A stretch of 64,000 nt of DNA from Mya arenaria (GCF_026914265.1 NC_069133.1:14303375-14367374); one strand, 5' to 3'; shown: positions 34,876-47,458, counted from the first letter of the stretch. The notes: generated by a model from the letters alone, not told the origin. Translations and numbers: made by a program.

Positions 34876-36232
34876 TAGTAAAGTTGACCTTGACCTTCAA
34901 ACGCACATTCGAAATGCTATTGACCTTTAAACACATACATTAAATCGATCCTGGAATCCACTTAGTTATATCCAGGAAGTTAACTTCATCCATGGGACAA
35001 TTCTACAGATTGAAAAGTGGAAAATGATATAATTTGTTCTAAGATATTAATGATATTCTCCTTTTATGAATATTCATCAATAATGATTACCTTAAAACTT
35101 ATTAAAAAGATAAGTTATACGTCCTATGCATTCTTGTGTATCAATAAAAGGTAGTATTTTTATGACAGGTACTTCAAGGATAAAGGAAAATTTACCTTAG
35201 TCATGACTTGTTTAATATTTTGCATGAAAGTAACCATTGTAAGACATACGCTGAAACAAGAAACAATAACTTAAAAAAGTAGGATAATCTAGTTGCTATA
35301 TTAAAGACACAAATAAAATATGTCTCTCAAGTGCCTTTTTCCTTACTTATGTATAATTATCTCTTTTCGCTGTCCTTTTTCACCGAGCCATATTTAGAAG
35401 GGAAATACGAGAATTCTCAGAAAAAAGATTTTTTGAAAAAAAACTTTTTAAATAGGACTTCAACACTTATACACGAAATGAAGAGTGCATTTGAAGACAA
35501 TATAGGTAACTGTTGAGGATTTGAGTTCGTTTCAATCAATAACTGTCCAATATATTACATCAATCTACTTGCTTTAAAGAGCCTTTTTTATTTGATCTTA
35601 AAGTCGTTAAAGAACCAAGCAAGACGACTTTAAAGGCACAAACATTATCCGATATAGTTAGTTGATTCAGGGATAGACCGCATAATAAAACCCAAAAGAA
35701 AACATGTGTTTCTATTTAATTGATTCATTCGCTTGATATATACAAATACATTCGTTTGTTCAATAGACAAGTTATAGCATAAAAGTCATCAACACATAAA
35801 TCCGTTCACCTATTACAACGTAACAAATTTGGTTTGATAAAACAAACCGTACTAAATGATTATCAAATGTAGTTTAAAGTGAAGACACATCGCATAACTC
35901 TTAGTAACACACAGACATTACTTTCATAAAAAGATACAACCTAAAAAAACAATAAAACCACAGAAAATAGGCTTGTTGTCAAAATCACTTGTTAAAAGCT
36001 ATCAGATACAGTCAATTACAGGGTCACACTAGAGCCAGTCTAAATGTTAAAAATGAATCGTTTTCGTGGGTGAATAGAAATGTATTTAATGTGGTAGAGA
36101 CTAGTAATGTATCCACTTAGTCTCGCGATAAATATTTCGAACGATGAAACTGCTTATATTAATGTCGTTGAGATTCCTCCATTTAACTTACACAACTTCT
36201 TGAAAATTAAAATGTTTCATTCAAATTTTTAA

Positions 36233-36414
36233 AAGAAGAAACGTTATTTCTACAAATTAACGAGAGATGGATGAATGCCTATTAAGGCAAACAATTGGTG
36301 ATTGATTACCTTGTGCGGCTAAGTAGAGGACAACACTTTCTACCGTAGCCCATTAACGAGAACAGTTGCAAGGTCCACGGCATTATATAAGACTTCTTCT
36401 TAAGTTGCAAACAC
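36233..36414 (+). promoter_or_regulatory. GRP3 core promoter with 63-bp loss
   Basis: The proximal block and TATATAAG (36384-36391) are kept. Just upstream, 63 bp present in GRP2 (22172-22234) and, in diverged form, in GRP1 and GRP4 are missing at about 36232. The lost part contains TCCATATGGTATTGATCAT and the start of the AGTCCTCAATCAAAGAGC block. Confidence 0.75.
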
Positions 36415-36453
36415 CACAGTGTCCCCTAATACTACGGTGATACCTGCAAACTA
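36415..36453 (+). other. GRP3 exon 1 with lost splice donor
   Basis: The exon matches the other copies, but the donor reads CTA|GAAAGTG instead of CTA|GTAAGTG (T to A at 36455). Normal splicing of exon 1 to exon 2 is not expected. Confidence 0.8.
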
Positions 36454-38654
36454 GAAAGTGTTTCGTTTACTAATTAAAGTTTCGGTGATGTTGGTGTTAA
36501 TTGTAATGTTGTCAAATTATTTCATTTTCAAAGTTTTCTCAGACTTGTTTGTATTGCAAATATGATGGGGTAGTTATGTGCATTTTGAAGGCGTTGTAAA
36601 GTTTGCAGTTTTCAAGTTAATTAAACAACACTCATGTCATAGATACAGGACAAAATTGCATGAAAAAATACGATACAACTAATTCAAACATTACAAACAA
36701 ATAGGACATAATACAGATATTTATTTATATTTCCTAACTATTAATACGTTTTAGGTTATTGAAAATTAATATATCAGTTAAAACAAATGTACATCTATTT
36801 GTAGAGGGGAATATAGTGTAACATTCTTAGAAAAATAAATTACTAAACACTATGAATCGTCTTGTAGTTTATTTGTGGGTAGGTAACAGTAAACAGCATT
36901 GCCTAAAACATCAAACTGCAGTGCAAGACAATATAGAGGTTTGAATTGCAAATATGATAGTTTAGTTATGTACATTTTGAAGGGGTAAAGACAGATTTCA
37001 TCAGGTGGTATGTTGAAAATGTTTTCAGTTTTCAAGTTAATTAAACAACACTTATGTCATAGATACAGGATAAAATTGCATGAAAAAATACGATACAACT
37101 AATTCAAACATTACAAACAAATAGGACATAATACAGATATTTATTTATATTTTCTAACTATTAATACGTTTTAGGTTATTGAAAATTAATATATCATTTA
37201 AAACAAATGTACATCTATTTGTAGAGGGGAATATAGTGTAACATTCTTAGACTAAATTTATTAACAAAACAATTTTGTATTATCATTGGTATTATTTTCA
37301 TGCTTTCTTTAAATATCAAGACATTAGGATGTTGGTATGATACTTTTCTCTAAATGAATAATGTTTTCTGTATTCTGTAAAAAAGGCTACATTCTAGAAC
37401 ACAATGTAATTATCACCAATACCGGGTTTAGGTTGAACTTATTTTTTCAAGATTAAAGATTTTACGAAATATTTTATTAAATGACGTCATCACGCTCCAC
37501 TTGACATATTTTAATACTATGTTATAAGATTGTACCTTAATCAACAAATCACCCATGGGTTATATATAAAATAAATGTTTCTTTCCGGTAGCAGTGTTAA
37601 TTTAGGATAATAAAGAGGAGAGGAACTTATATAAGTTTGCTGAACTTGTTTTCCTATTCCTTGTTCATTATTGTACTTGTACCGAATACAAAAATAACTC
37701 CAAACAATATCGAATTATGTAGTATTTTGCATTAATGGTTCTTCTATCTTAACTCGAAATAGCTGTGCATGTGCGGTAGCACCATCGCGGACCGTACTTT
37801 ACAGTGAACCGGAACAAAGACCCCGCAGTCATAATAAGTCATTTCTTAACTGAAGACAATTTCTTAACATGTTCATAGTCAAATTAAAGGACTATCAGGT
37901 TGTTAGTTTTTAAAGCATGTTTATTACATAGGAATAATGAATATAATGTATATTAGATAATAGTTAGTCATTATATCATATGATCAGTGAGATACATAAC
38001 TTATGAAATTAACTTGAGATTAGAAATGACTAAAGATATTTTATGAATGATGGCCCTTTAGTCGATCATATCTTAATGCCACAAAAATGCTATCCATACA
38101 TAAAGAACTTCATTTGTTTCGATATAAGTCTTAATGCATGATTATGGTAACACTTAATGATGGCAACAATAAGTTTAAACTTTGTTTGATTACGATATTT
38201 TACGGTTTTTTTTACAACCACTCATTCGAACAGAATATTGTAAATCTAAACCTTAATTATTATTTTTTAATAGTTCCAACGAGTTCTAGGAAAACAGTAA
38301 TTTTTCTGACACATTTCTAAATTATTCTTCTCAGTTGAGCTCTTGTTTAAACTGTTTACGGTGTTATATCATTTAAACATGAACCATGTTTACATTTTAC
38401 ACTAAATAATTTATTCGATGTGTGTTTACGTAAAACGTGAACAAGTCACTTTAATCCGGAAATGTAATATCTGAAGGGTTTAACATGACCCTTCGTAGTT
38501 CGTTAAATTTGCAAATGTTAGCCCTAGCGATTCCTTGTGCCCGTAATAAAAAACAACAACAAATTTTACAGCCGCACATGGTGAAGTTACTACAGTTATT
38601 TCTCCATGATATATCTTGATTGTAATTATTTACGCATTAAAACTCACTTTTCAG
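36454..38654 (+). other. GRP3 intron 1 with internal duplication
   Basis: It carries the same 113-bp 3'-flank insert (36828-36940) and intron repeat as GRP2. CRE lies at 37482-37489 and TATATAAG at 37628-37635. Up to about 37.80 kb it matches GRP2; from about 37.89 kb it matches GRP4 (for example ATCAGGTTGTTAG rather than ATCAGCTTGTTAG). The acceptor TTTTCAG (AG 38653-38654) is whole. Confidence 0.75.
36828..36940 (+). repeat. Misplaced copy of GRP 3' flank inside GRP3 intron
   Basis: This is the same piece and the same junctions as 25007-25119, so the event predates the duplication of this block. Confidence 0.85.
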
Positions 38655-38659
38655 GAACA

Positions 38660-39331
38660 ATGAAGGTCCTTTTCTTTTTTGGAATCTGCCTTGCACTTTC
38701 ACTCTCTGTATCCTACGGTCATGTACGTGGCGGTTACTATAGTGGTGGATACGGAAGCGGTGGGTACGGTGGCGGTGGATACGGTGGCGGTGGATACGGT
38801 GGCAGTGGACAGAGTGGCCTTTATGGTGGATACGGTGGCGGTGGATACGGTGGCGGTGGATACGGTGTCGGTGGACTAGGTGGAGGATACGGTGGCGGTG
38901 GATACGGTGGCGGTGGATACGGTGGCGGTGGACTAGGTGGAGGATACGGTGGCGGTGGATACCGTGGCATTGTGGATACGGTGGCGGTGGATACGGTGGC
39001 GGTGGAATCGGAGGAGGATATGGAGGCGGTGGATAAGGTGGCATTGGAGGTTACGGTGGCATTGGAGGATACGGTGGCGGTGGATACGGTGGCATTGGAG
39101 GATACGGTGGCGGTGGATACCGTGGCATTGGAGGATACGGTGGCGGTGGATACGGTGGCATTGGAGGATACGGTGGCGGTGGTTACGGTAGAGGTGGTTA
39201 CGGTGGCATTGGAGGTTACGGTGGAGGTGGATACGGTGGCATTGGAGGATACGGTGGCGGTGGATACGGTGGAGGTGGATACGGTAAACACGGTGGACAC
39301 GGTCACTTTTGACATGGCGGAGGATACATGA
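38660..39331 (+). pseudogene. GRP3: decayed Gly/Tyr-rich protein gene
   Basis: The signal peptide and the first half of the array are normal and include SGQSGLYGG, a module shared only with GRP4. At about 38972 one base is lost from a GGCATTGGTGG-type unit and the frame shifts. From there the frame reads VDTVAVDTVAVE-type residues and runs 19 nt past the normal stop, giving 223 aa. In the ancestral frame a TAC has also become TAA (39033-39035), so restoring the frame would not give a full protein. With the lost donor of exon 1 and the shortened promoter this is a pseudogene. The repeat is stop-free in all frames, which is why the shifted frame stays open. A functional chimeric product is unlikely but not excluded. 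Confidence 0.88.
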
Positions 39332-39488
39332 TCTGATCTTGGACCGGTTCGGCCGGATATGGTGTTTGTTACGGTCGTCATAATCAACATTGTTTCGAAA
39401 ACATATCTGGAGCGTGTATTTGATTGATGACGGTAATTGTTTCAGATAAATACATCGATCCTTTCTGCTTATAGATCTTAGAATATGT

Positions 39489-39494
39489 AATAAA
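39489..39494 (+). terminator. GRP3 poly(A) signal AATAAA
   Basis: It is conserved in position relative to the other copies. Confidence 0.7.
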
Positions 39495-39499
39495 ATATG

Positions 39500-42404
39500 T
39501 TAACATATTTGAGTTACATAAAACAAAGAACTTAAACTTAACGTTTTATTGTTTATGAATGTCCGCTATATTTTTGTAATTTGGGTAATTTTCTTTCATC
39601 ATTTCTAATAAAAAAAAAATGCTTGCTTGTATTTTTTTTGTAAACCAATTTAATATACCAAGTATCTAGAAAAATAAATTACTAAACACTATGAATCGTC
39701 TTGTAGTTTATTTGTGGGTGTGTAACAGTAACCAGCATTGCCTAAAACATCAAACTGCAGTGCCAGACAATATAGAGGTCCTTCCACATTTGGGAACTCC
39801 ATGCGTTGATGAAGGAATCGCAAAGAGTCACTGTCCTACAGAACATCAGAAATGTTAAATGAATCAATATGGTGGATCGTCCTGCATCACCATCATTATT
39901 TAAATGTACTCATTCTGTATATCTAATTAGATTGAAATAAACATCATGTGTCACTGTTTCGACGAGTTAAATAATAGTATGACGAGTTAGTTTCACTGTT
40001 ATATAGACCTACATTCATTTCCAAATCAAAGGTAAGCGCGCACACGGCTGGAACATCATTTCGATGACGTCAAATCTAAAATGACGTTACGCTCACATAC
40101 AAATTGGTGCGCATTTTATGCATATAATAAATGGAAACATGTTTACTTCAGTGGATGATTGCAATATATTTTCCGTAAGATCATCAAAATGAAATGACAC
40201 TAGCTTTTGGTGCTCATTCGGTGAACTATATTGCAAATGTTACACTGCAACAACAATTATCCGCAGCGTCACTCTTACCAGCATTACCATCAAGGTCGTC
40301 ATTCGATTTAATATGATGATAAAGATGACATTATTAAACAAGATGTTTTGATGAAAATGTAGATTGTGCTTATAATGATAATGATGGTCGTCATCCTAAC
40401 GGTCATTATTGCATTGGACATCATCACAATCAACATCATAGCAAATGTTGTGATAAGATAATAAGATTCGTCATCGTGAGGAAGATAATAAAACTGACGA
40501 TGGTCAGTAGTAGGAAAAGGACGATTATTGGTATGATGGTGATCATCATTATCTCAATTATCGTACAAAAGAGCATCATCTATGTTAAATACATTCTTCT
40601 GGCCATTTTATCAATGTCAAAAGAACGTACTATTGGCTTGGGAGAAGGATATGTGATAGGTCCCAGCTCATGCTTATGAAGAAAATAGTATTTTTTTCTT
40701 TGAAATGATTAATGCGTGAACCCATCTCCAACTGTAAGTACAAGGGTCTACTGTGTGGTATGGTGCAAGATTATAGGATCAAATAGGTTAAAGTTCCATA
40801 TTTGGTAGTCCATATTTAACTTTAAATTATATTTTGGTTCATTCCGCAATGACTTTATTTTCTTTATTGGTCAGTTATTAATAGCAAATGATCCGATTAG
40901 CCACATAATATGCATTATAAACACCTGGCTGCTACATCACAAAAACTCAATGTCAGTCTGTTGTTATATTTGGCCTGATTTATCAGTTTCTTTACGTGGT
41001 ATATTTAAATGGCTCATGTTCGACCAAGTCTGAAACAATAGGTAGTGTAAGACTATTAAATCTCTGGAAGTGCCGAATGCGCCAATGCTTTGATTTTATC
41101 GATGTTTTGTTTACAAAATAATATTGTCTTGAAACTTACAACTTAAAAACCTTTGGATCAAGTGGCAACCTCAGAATTTCAAATGTGCAATAATATCTCA
41201 AGATTTGACTGACTCATTATTCAATCTTTGATAAAGTTCCAGTAGACAAAACACTTTAACATTGAAAGCCATTCATCAACTTTAAACAGTTGGTGAATAA
41301 TGATTTGTCTGGAAAGTGTTGTAGACGCTTTCAATATTAAAACAACAGTGAAATGTGCTACCAAAGGTCTCTTAAACTTTAGTTTTAGGCTTACTTCAAG
41401 TATGAATACTTATAATCTTTCCTGCATGGATTCAATCTCAAGCTTATGAACATGTCATACTAATACAATTTCCAAGCTCCCCATAATGTAGTGCTATGTT
41501 TATATCGTTAAAAATTCTTAAATTGAATGTTTAAAAGAAAAGCAAAATATTGCAAACTTAAATGGGAAGTGAAAAAGTCAAAAAAATAAGCACACAGACG
41601 AGCCCCGTTGGCTCGAACTTCCGGGGACAGGCGAAAGTACCTCGAGCATAGGGTAATTCGAGCGAAGCGGGAATGCAAAGCTACACTATAAAGACATCAG
41701 CCCTTTACATCCAGTTCGAGTCAATGAGGAAATCAAACCAAGCACGTCGAGCCTATGGGTTATGAATGTATTTGTTAAGGAAATTTTGACAAACATTGTT
41801 AAAACATCTTCAGAAAAGAACATATAACAAAATTTACAATGTCGCCATCAGTACATATTTAGTACATATTTGAATGTTGTAGTTTAAACATCGTTTCACC
41901 ATTCGATGCTGCGACAAATAACTGTCAAGTGTGTTATCAAACGTTACTTAAACTAAACATATTTGTAGGTCATTTCAATCGAAAATTTACCCTATTTACT
42001 GTTGGTCAACAGTTAATTTCACGAAACTTACTCCGGCTGGTTTTACTTTTGCGCCAAAATAACACGTGGCTACACAAAGGGCGGAGCTAGTTGGTCAACT
42101 AAGTGCGAACAAGAAAAAAGTTAGATATTGTTTTTCACTAAACATCAGTAACCATTTATAAAGGTTTACAAAACGTGAAAATTTCAACCTGTAATATATC
42201 GTGTATGTAAAAAAACCAGCTGTCCGGGCTGTCCAAAACCGCGAGGTTTCCCAAGAGATTAATGTTTAAGGACAAACGTGCACTGCGTGAACAGGCGAAC
42301 TTATAAATCCTTAAAGTAAAAACACTAAAACAGTATAGGGATTCCAGAATTAGACAGTTCCCTTAAGAACATTTAACTAGTTTGTATAAATGACAGGTTA
42401 AAAA
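39500..42404. other. 3' flank of GRP3, non-coding
   Basis: This flank is closest to the one after GRP4. It holds the dispersed repeat (AAATGACGTTACG, about 40080), the GAT/ATC tract (about 40310-40570) and a 0.4-kb segment (41421-41826) found only here and after GRP4. Confidence 0.6.
41421..41826. repeat. 0.4-kb segment specific to GRP3/GRP4 flanks
   Basis: In the GRP1/GRP2 flanks ATAATCTTTC is followed closely by AAATTTACAATG; here 406 bp lie between. The middle contains GAGCCCCGTTGGCTCGAAC and AATTCGAGCGAAGCGGGAAT, GC-richer than the surroundings. No inverted ends or pol III boxes are clear. It is an insertion in one lineage or a deletion in the other. Confidence 0.6.
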
Positions 42405-42586
42405 AATATAATTTTCTACGTTTGATTGAAAAGAATTAGGAGAAGATTGTTTCCCCTTGTATCGTTCCGAAACGATACGCCTGGGGGCGCTATGATTTCG
42501 CGCTCTATCGAGCACGTGTTTACTGTACAATATTGATTGATTCATTCAGCGCATGGTCATCAAGCTGTGTACAAGCATGTCCGACG
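42405..42586 (+). repeat. A1 terminal split repeat
   Basis: It runs from AATATAATTTTCTACG to ATGTCCGACG and is repeated as A2 near the right end. Its last bases overlap the start of the gag-like frame. Confidence 0.9.
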
Positions 42587-43329
42587 ATAATTCTTATTGC
42601 GACAATACAATTGCCATGCAGTTGCGTGATATTTCAAATAAACTTTCGCAACAAAGTGACGAAGTATCTGCTTTGCGTGAGGAATTTAGGGGAAACAGCG
42701 TTTCTATTGGAAAGGAAGTTAAGAAATTGAAAACGGACATAGACGTGCAGTGGAAGAGGCAAGGTAACAAAGTTCAATACACATTCAACGCGAAGATTAT
42801 TGACTTTATGAGTCAAGCTTGTTGGGCTTTTGAAAACGACAAAGTATCCTACTGCAAAGATGTTCTCTCAGAAGGAATAGATAAACTGAAACACAGGCAA
42901 AAGTTAATTCGTATTGCTGATAGCTCCGAGGGTGGATGGGACACCGTGAATTGTTACGAATCCAATCCACTAGCCAGTGACTCTGATGATAAAACTAAGT
43001 TACGTAAGACCGAAACGCAAGCTCTCAAGAAGCGAAAAAATAAGAGGGTCAAGCGTCTTCAGTCAGTACGCAAGACGCCTTCTGCAACCGTTACTTCCGG
43101 CGCTTTGTATGGTTATCCTGCTTACCGTGGTTTTCAACCAGACGCATACAGGCAGCAGGCTCCAAGAGGAAAGGGGTCTTTTCGTGGCTTCTACGGCAAC
43201 GCTCCCAGACCCAGTCTCCCGTTCGGTTCCTGTTACTCCTGTTGGGAATACGACCACTTCCGGCGACAATGTTCGTACACCACCGGTGCCGCCGTCTTCA
43301 AGGCCGACGCCTCAGCCGCCAAGAAATGA
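42577..43329 (+). CDS. Gag-like protein of the recombinase element
   Basis: An acidic-to-basic protein starts MSDDNSYCDN, with a coiled-coil-like N-terminus, a basic region and a C-terminal zinc knuckle CYSCWEYDHFRRQC (CX2CX4HX4C). It would bind the element's RNA. An in-frame ATG lies 24 nt earlier. Its end overlaps the next frame, as is usual in this group. Confidence 0.75.
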   Translation: MSDDNSYCDNTIAMQLRDISNKLSQQSDEVSALREEFRGNSVSIGKEVKKLKTDIDVQWKRQGNKVQYTFNAKIIDFMSQACWAFENDKVSYCKDVLSEGIDKLKHRQKLIRIADSSEGGWDTVNCYESNPLASDSDDKTKLRKTETQALKKRKNKRVKRLQSVRKTPSATVTSGALYGYPAYRGFQPDAYRQQAPRGKGSFRGFYGNAPRPSLPFGSCYSCWEYDHFRRQCSYTTGAAVFKADASAAKK

Positions 43330-45364
43330 CGTGGCACAGGGCACCAGCACCGTGGAAGATGAGTATATTTCATATTTGTCAGAACATTGTAAAGAACAGG
43401 AACATTCACACAATTTGACTACTGACTATTTTGAGTATGAATCCGGGCAAAAAGACATTATAGTTCGTGGTAGGCTTAGAGAACATTTAGATTTTTGGAA
43501 ACGAATTTGTACAAATGATTTCATAATAGACACAATAGAAAACGGTTATAAAATCCCTTTTTATTCTTTACCAGCTTCTTGTTGTTTAAGGAATAATAAG
43601 TCTGCTTTAGATAATTCTGAATTTGTTTCTGAAGCCATAAATGATTTGTTAATAAGAAATTTAACTCAAGTTTGTGAGTCTAGGCCTCATATAGTTAGCC
43701 CACTCACTGTCAGTGTCAGGAGCAATCAAAAGAAACGTTTAATTTTGGATTTAAGAGTCGTTAATCGACATTTATGGAAACAATATTTTAAGTATGATGA
43801 CATCAAAACTGCATTAGGCTTTTTTGAACAAGATTGTTGGATGATAAAATTTGACATACACTCAGCATATCATTTTATAGAAATCTACTCGCTACATACT
43901 GAGTTTCTAGGATTCTCTTGGGTAAACAGCCTCGGTGAAACTGTTTTTTATAATTTTTTAGTCTTGCCATTCGGTTTAAGCAGCAGTGCTTTTATTTATA
44001 GTAAAGTTACTAGGCCATTGGTAGCTAAATGGAGGGGTGAAGGCTTTAGAGTTATAATGTTTCTAGACGATGGTTTAGGTTCAAGCCGGACTCACGATAG
44101 TACTGTAGATCTAAGCGCTGTAGTAAAGCAAGATTTGATCTCCTCGGGGTTCGTTCCAAAAGCTGAAAAATGCATTTGGGTACCAGTTCAAAACATGCAA
44201 TTTCTTGGAAATGATATAGATTCAAAAACAGGATCTTTGTCTATACCTCATGCTAGGCTTGAAAAATGTAAGGACACTCTTCAAGGTCTTGTTAACAGTG
44301 TACGAAGTCACAGTAGGGTGAACGTTAGAAAGCTAGCAAGTTTTACAGGTCAAATTATGTCCATGTCAATTGTCATAGGTAACGTTGCTCAGATTATGAC
44401 ACGTTATTTAAGTATAGACATTATTCAGTCCCCTCACTGGGATTTCTATGTGTATTTAAGCACACAAAGTAAGGACCAACTTCGTTTCTGGGAAAATGAG
44501 TTGCCTTCGTTCAATTGTAGAAGACTCTTTGAAAGTCATTCTTGTTCAAAGATAGTTTACACTGATGCTTCGTCGTACGCGTACGGTGGTTACGAGGTTA
44601 GTACAGTTAACGGAATAGCACACGGTGTTTGGTCACCTGACGAAATGTTGAAGTCCTCCACGTGGAGGGAGTTAATGGCTGTGTATAGAATCCTGTTGTC
44701 ATTGGTTCAAAATTTGAGGTTTCAGAGGGTAAAATGGTTTACGGACAACCAATCCGTTTCAAAAATTGTAGCTAATGGTTCAATGGTACCTGAATTACAA
44801 GATACCGCTTTAGATATTTATAGATATTGCGCGTCAAATTCTATTATCGTAGAAATGGAATGGATTCCAAGGTCCGAAAACGACATAGCTGATTATTTGT
44901 CAAAAATCGTAGATTACGACGATTGGGGTGTTTCGCAAGCAATAGTAGATATGGTTCAGAACAAATGGGGGAACCTTGAAGTAGATTGGTTTGTGTCTGA
45001 TTTCAATGCAAAATTGCCTTGCTTCTATACAAGATTTTGGAACAAAGGTTCCAGTGGCATAGATGCATTTACTGAGAATTGGTCTGGTAAATTTGGACTG
45101 TTCGTGCCACCAATTTGTATCCTTCCTAGAGTTATTAGGAAAATGATTACTGACCATGTGTTTGGAGTTTTGATAGTTCCGTACTGGCCGTCTTCAAGCT
45201 TTTGGCCTTTATTATGTCCACTTGGGACTTTTACAGATGCAGTGTTAGACTGGATGTATTTACCAACATCAAAGAGTTTTTACACAATTTGCAAAAACGG
45301 AAAAGGGTTGTTTGGAAATAAGGATTTAAATTTCCAAATGTTGGCACTATTGGTTAAATTTTGA
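43330..45364 (+). CDS. Reverse transcriptase-RNase H region of the recombinase element
   Basis: DIRS-type reverse transcriptase motifs are KRLILDLRVVNRHLW, MIKFDIHSAYHFIEI, LPFGLSSSAFIYSK and FLDDGLGSS. RNase H follows with VYTDASSYAYGGYE, STWRELMAV, KWFTDNQSV and the last Asp in RSENDIADYLSK. The C-terminal part (FWNKGSSGIDAF, FVPPICILPRVIRKM) is the usual extension of this order. The frame overlaps the gag-like frame; the start used here is where recognisable pol sequence follows the end of gag. Confidence 0.85.
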
Positions 45365-46360
45365 TAGAAGGGAGTTAAATCATGTACTGATTAAGAGCAA
45401 TTACAGTGCTTTATTATCTCCCTTTGCTCCACACAGCTGCACGTAAAACATAATTACGTTAATTGCGTTACAACATGCTCTCAAATTGTGGCATTTCCAT
45501 TTTTAACCAGTCAATTTTGTTTTGCATTATATGATAATCACGAGTTTTTAATTCCTACAGCATATTATATATAGCCTTAGGGCATATTTGTACGTTTGTA
45601 CGCTGATCAATGACAAATACAAAATGCTTGATAGTACATTTATTCGCTTGAAATGTTTTCAGTAGCCAGAAATTACTCTGTTGAAGTTTAGAAGCAAATA
45701 TTGTCAAATTTACACGTGAATTTAGGCAAACGTAACGCAAATTATGTTTTACGTGCGTTATAGGTCGAGCGCTTTTTATAATAGTCTGTGAGACATATGC
45801 ACAGTTCTCACAATAGTACCTAAAGTACATAAATTTCAGATAATGGTCTTGTAGACATAATTATTGCAATGAAGTAATGCATTTTCATATATGTAGGCTT
45901 GACAGCCATTAGAATAGTCAGCGAAAGAAACGCATGCATTTATATATACAGGCTTGGCGGACATTAGAATAGCCAGTTAAAGTGATGTACGCATATATAC
46001 GAAGGCCCGGCGGCCATTAAAATAGCCAGTTTTAGTTATGTGCTCATATAAATATGCAGGCCCGGCGGCCATTAGAATAGCCAGTTATGTGTTCATATAA
46101 ATATGCAGGCCCGGCGGCCATTAGAATAGCCAGTACAAGTTATGAACCCTCATACATATGCAGGCCAGGCAGCCTTGAGAATAGTCTTAGAATTTATGAA
46201 AAACTCCATGTGTTGTACTTATGTACTACGTTCATGTTTTATGATTATGCAACAAAGGTTGAAAGCGTTCAAATAGCTTTAATAACTAGTTATATTCACA
46301 AGATATAAGTTTTGTTGTTTAATAGATTTAATAGTATCATTATAAAGTTAACATGTTAAT
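45365..46360. other. Spacer between pol and recombinase regions
   Basis: About 1 kb without a recognisable gene, inside the retrotransposon. Its right part is a tandem repeat (listed next). Confidence 0.6.
45885..46190 (+). repeat. 50-55-bp tandem repeat inside the recombinase element
   Basis: About six units share CCCGGCGGCCATTAGAATAG followed by CCAGT and an AT-rich stretch with CATATAAATATGCAGG. The central three are nearly identical and the outer ones are diverged. The GGCCCGGCGGCC part is palindrome-like. Confidence 0.85.
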
Positions 46361-47398
46361 ATGTTCATTTTGCAAATAAAAGAAACATTTAATTTAAAAA
46401 GATTTTTACATCTATTTTTCCAGATTTACAAACACGAGATAGACGAGCTGCCGGAGGTCTTGGCGGACAAGGTGGCCCTTCTCCCTCAGATACCGCAAAA
46501 GTCAAGAGCCGACAGCACGTGCAAGAACTATAAACAGTCGTTTCAAAGGTGGAAAGTTAGGGCTCTTTCAAACGGTTTCGGGATTAGGGACATTTTGCCC
46601 GCTAGGGCTTTTCCGGTGGCTATCTATCTAACTTCGTTAATGCAGACTGCTTCTACAGCAAAACCTATTATATCAACTTTCTATAGTTTAAAATGGATGC
46701 ACGAAATTAATGGTTTTGTTTCCCCTACTGATTCAAAACTTGTTATTAATGTGTTAGAATCAACAAAACGTATACATTCTAGGTCTACGATTAAGAAGGA
46801 CCCTATAAAAAAATGTATGATAGTCTTTATGGTGAATGTAACCTAATGTCACAGAGAATGATTTGTGCATGTTTAATAGCCTTTTCTGTTTTTTTTTAAG
46901 AAGTGCTGAACTGTTAAAGATAAAGAGAAGTGATATTATTATAAGTACAGCATATATGGAAATATTTATAGAATCTAGTAAAACTGATCAATATAGAGAC
47001 GGCGCATGGATAGTTATAGCGCGAACTGGAACTTTGTTGTGCCCTGTTAAGAATTTGGAAAGTATATTCAATGGGCTGGATTTTCTGATGAATCTTACAT
47101 ATTTTGTGACTTGAGTGCTACTAAAACAGGATTTAAAGTCAGAAGTGTTAACAAGCCTATGTCTTATTCAACTCTTAGAGATTTGTTCATAAAAACTTTC
47201 AAACCTTTAGTTACAGATGTTCGTAAATATGGCTTTCATTCACTTCGTTCTGGCGGGGCTACTGCTGCCGCAAACAAAGGTGTAAAAGACCGAATGTTTA
47301 AGAGACATGGACGTTGGGCGAGTGAAAAAGCGAAAGACGGTTACGTAAAAGATAGTTTAGAACAACGTTTGGTTGTTTCACAGTGCTTGGGTTTATAA
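46361..47398 (+). pseudogene. Tyrosine recombinase region, broken
   Basis: Recognisable parts are the N-terminal SAM-like domain (NYKQSFQRWKVRALSNGFG), a middle segment with [13 protein letters not shown], and the catalytic C-terminus with FHSLRSGGATAAAN and RHGRWASEKAKDGYV, which hold the Arg, His and Tyr signature residues of the family. The region is interrupted about twice, so it is treated as a fossil. Confidence 0.85.
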
Positions 47399-47458
47399 AT
47401 GATGAGTTCCGAATTAGTTTTGTTTTTTATAAAGTCGCTTTCCCGTTCTTTATAATTA

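Larger units (their letters stand above)
32443..36240. other. 5' flank of GRP3, non-coding
   Basis: This is nearly identical to 18382-22265. It holds the MITE (33074-33235) and the degenerate minisatellite (34270-34875, with TTCCATGCATGGAA at 34795-34808). Confidence 0.6.

Noticed and set aside
41585-41770. tRNA or SINE in the GC-richer part of the GRP3/GRP4-specific segment
   Set aside because: AGTTCGAGTCAAT only weakly resembles a B box and no A box or cloverleaf could be found.
45555-45830. 91-codon minus-strand frame in the recombinase element's spacer
   Set aside because: It has no recognisable domain and lies on the strand opposite to the element's genes.
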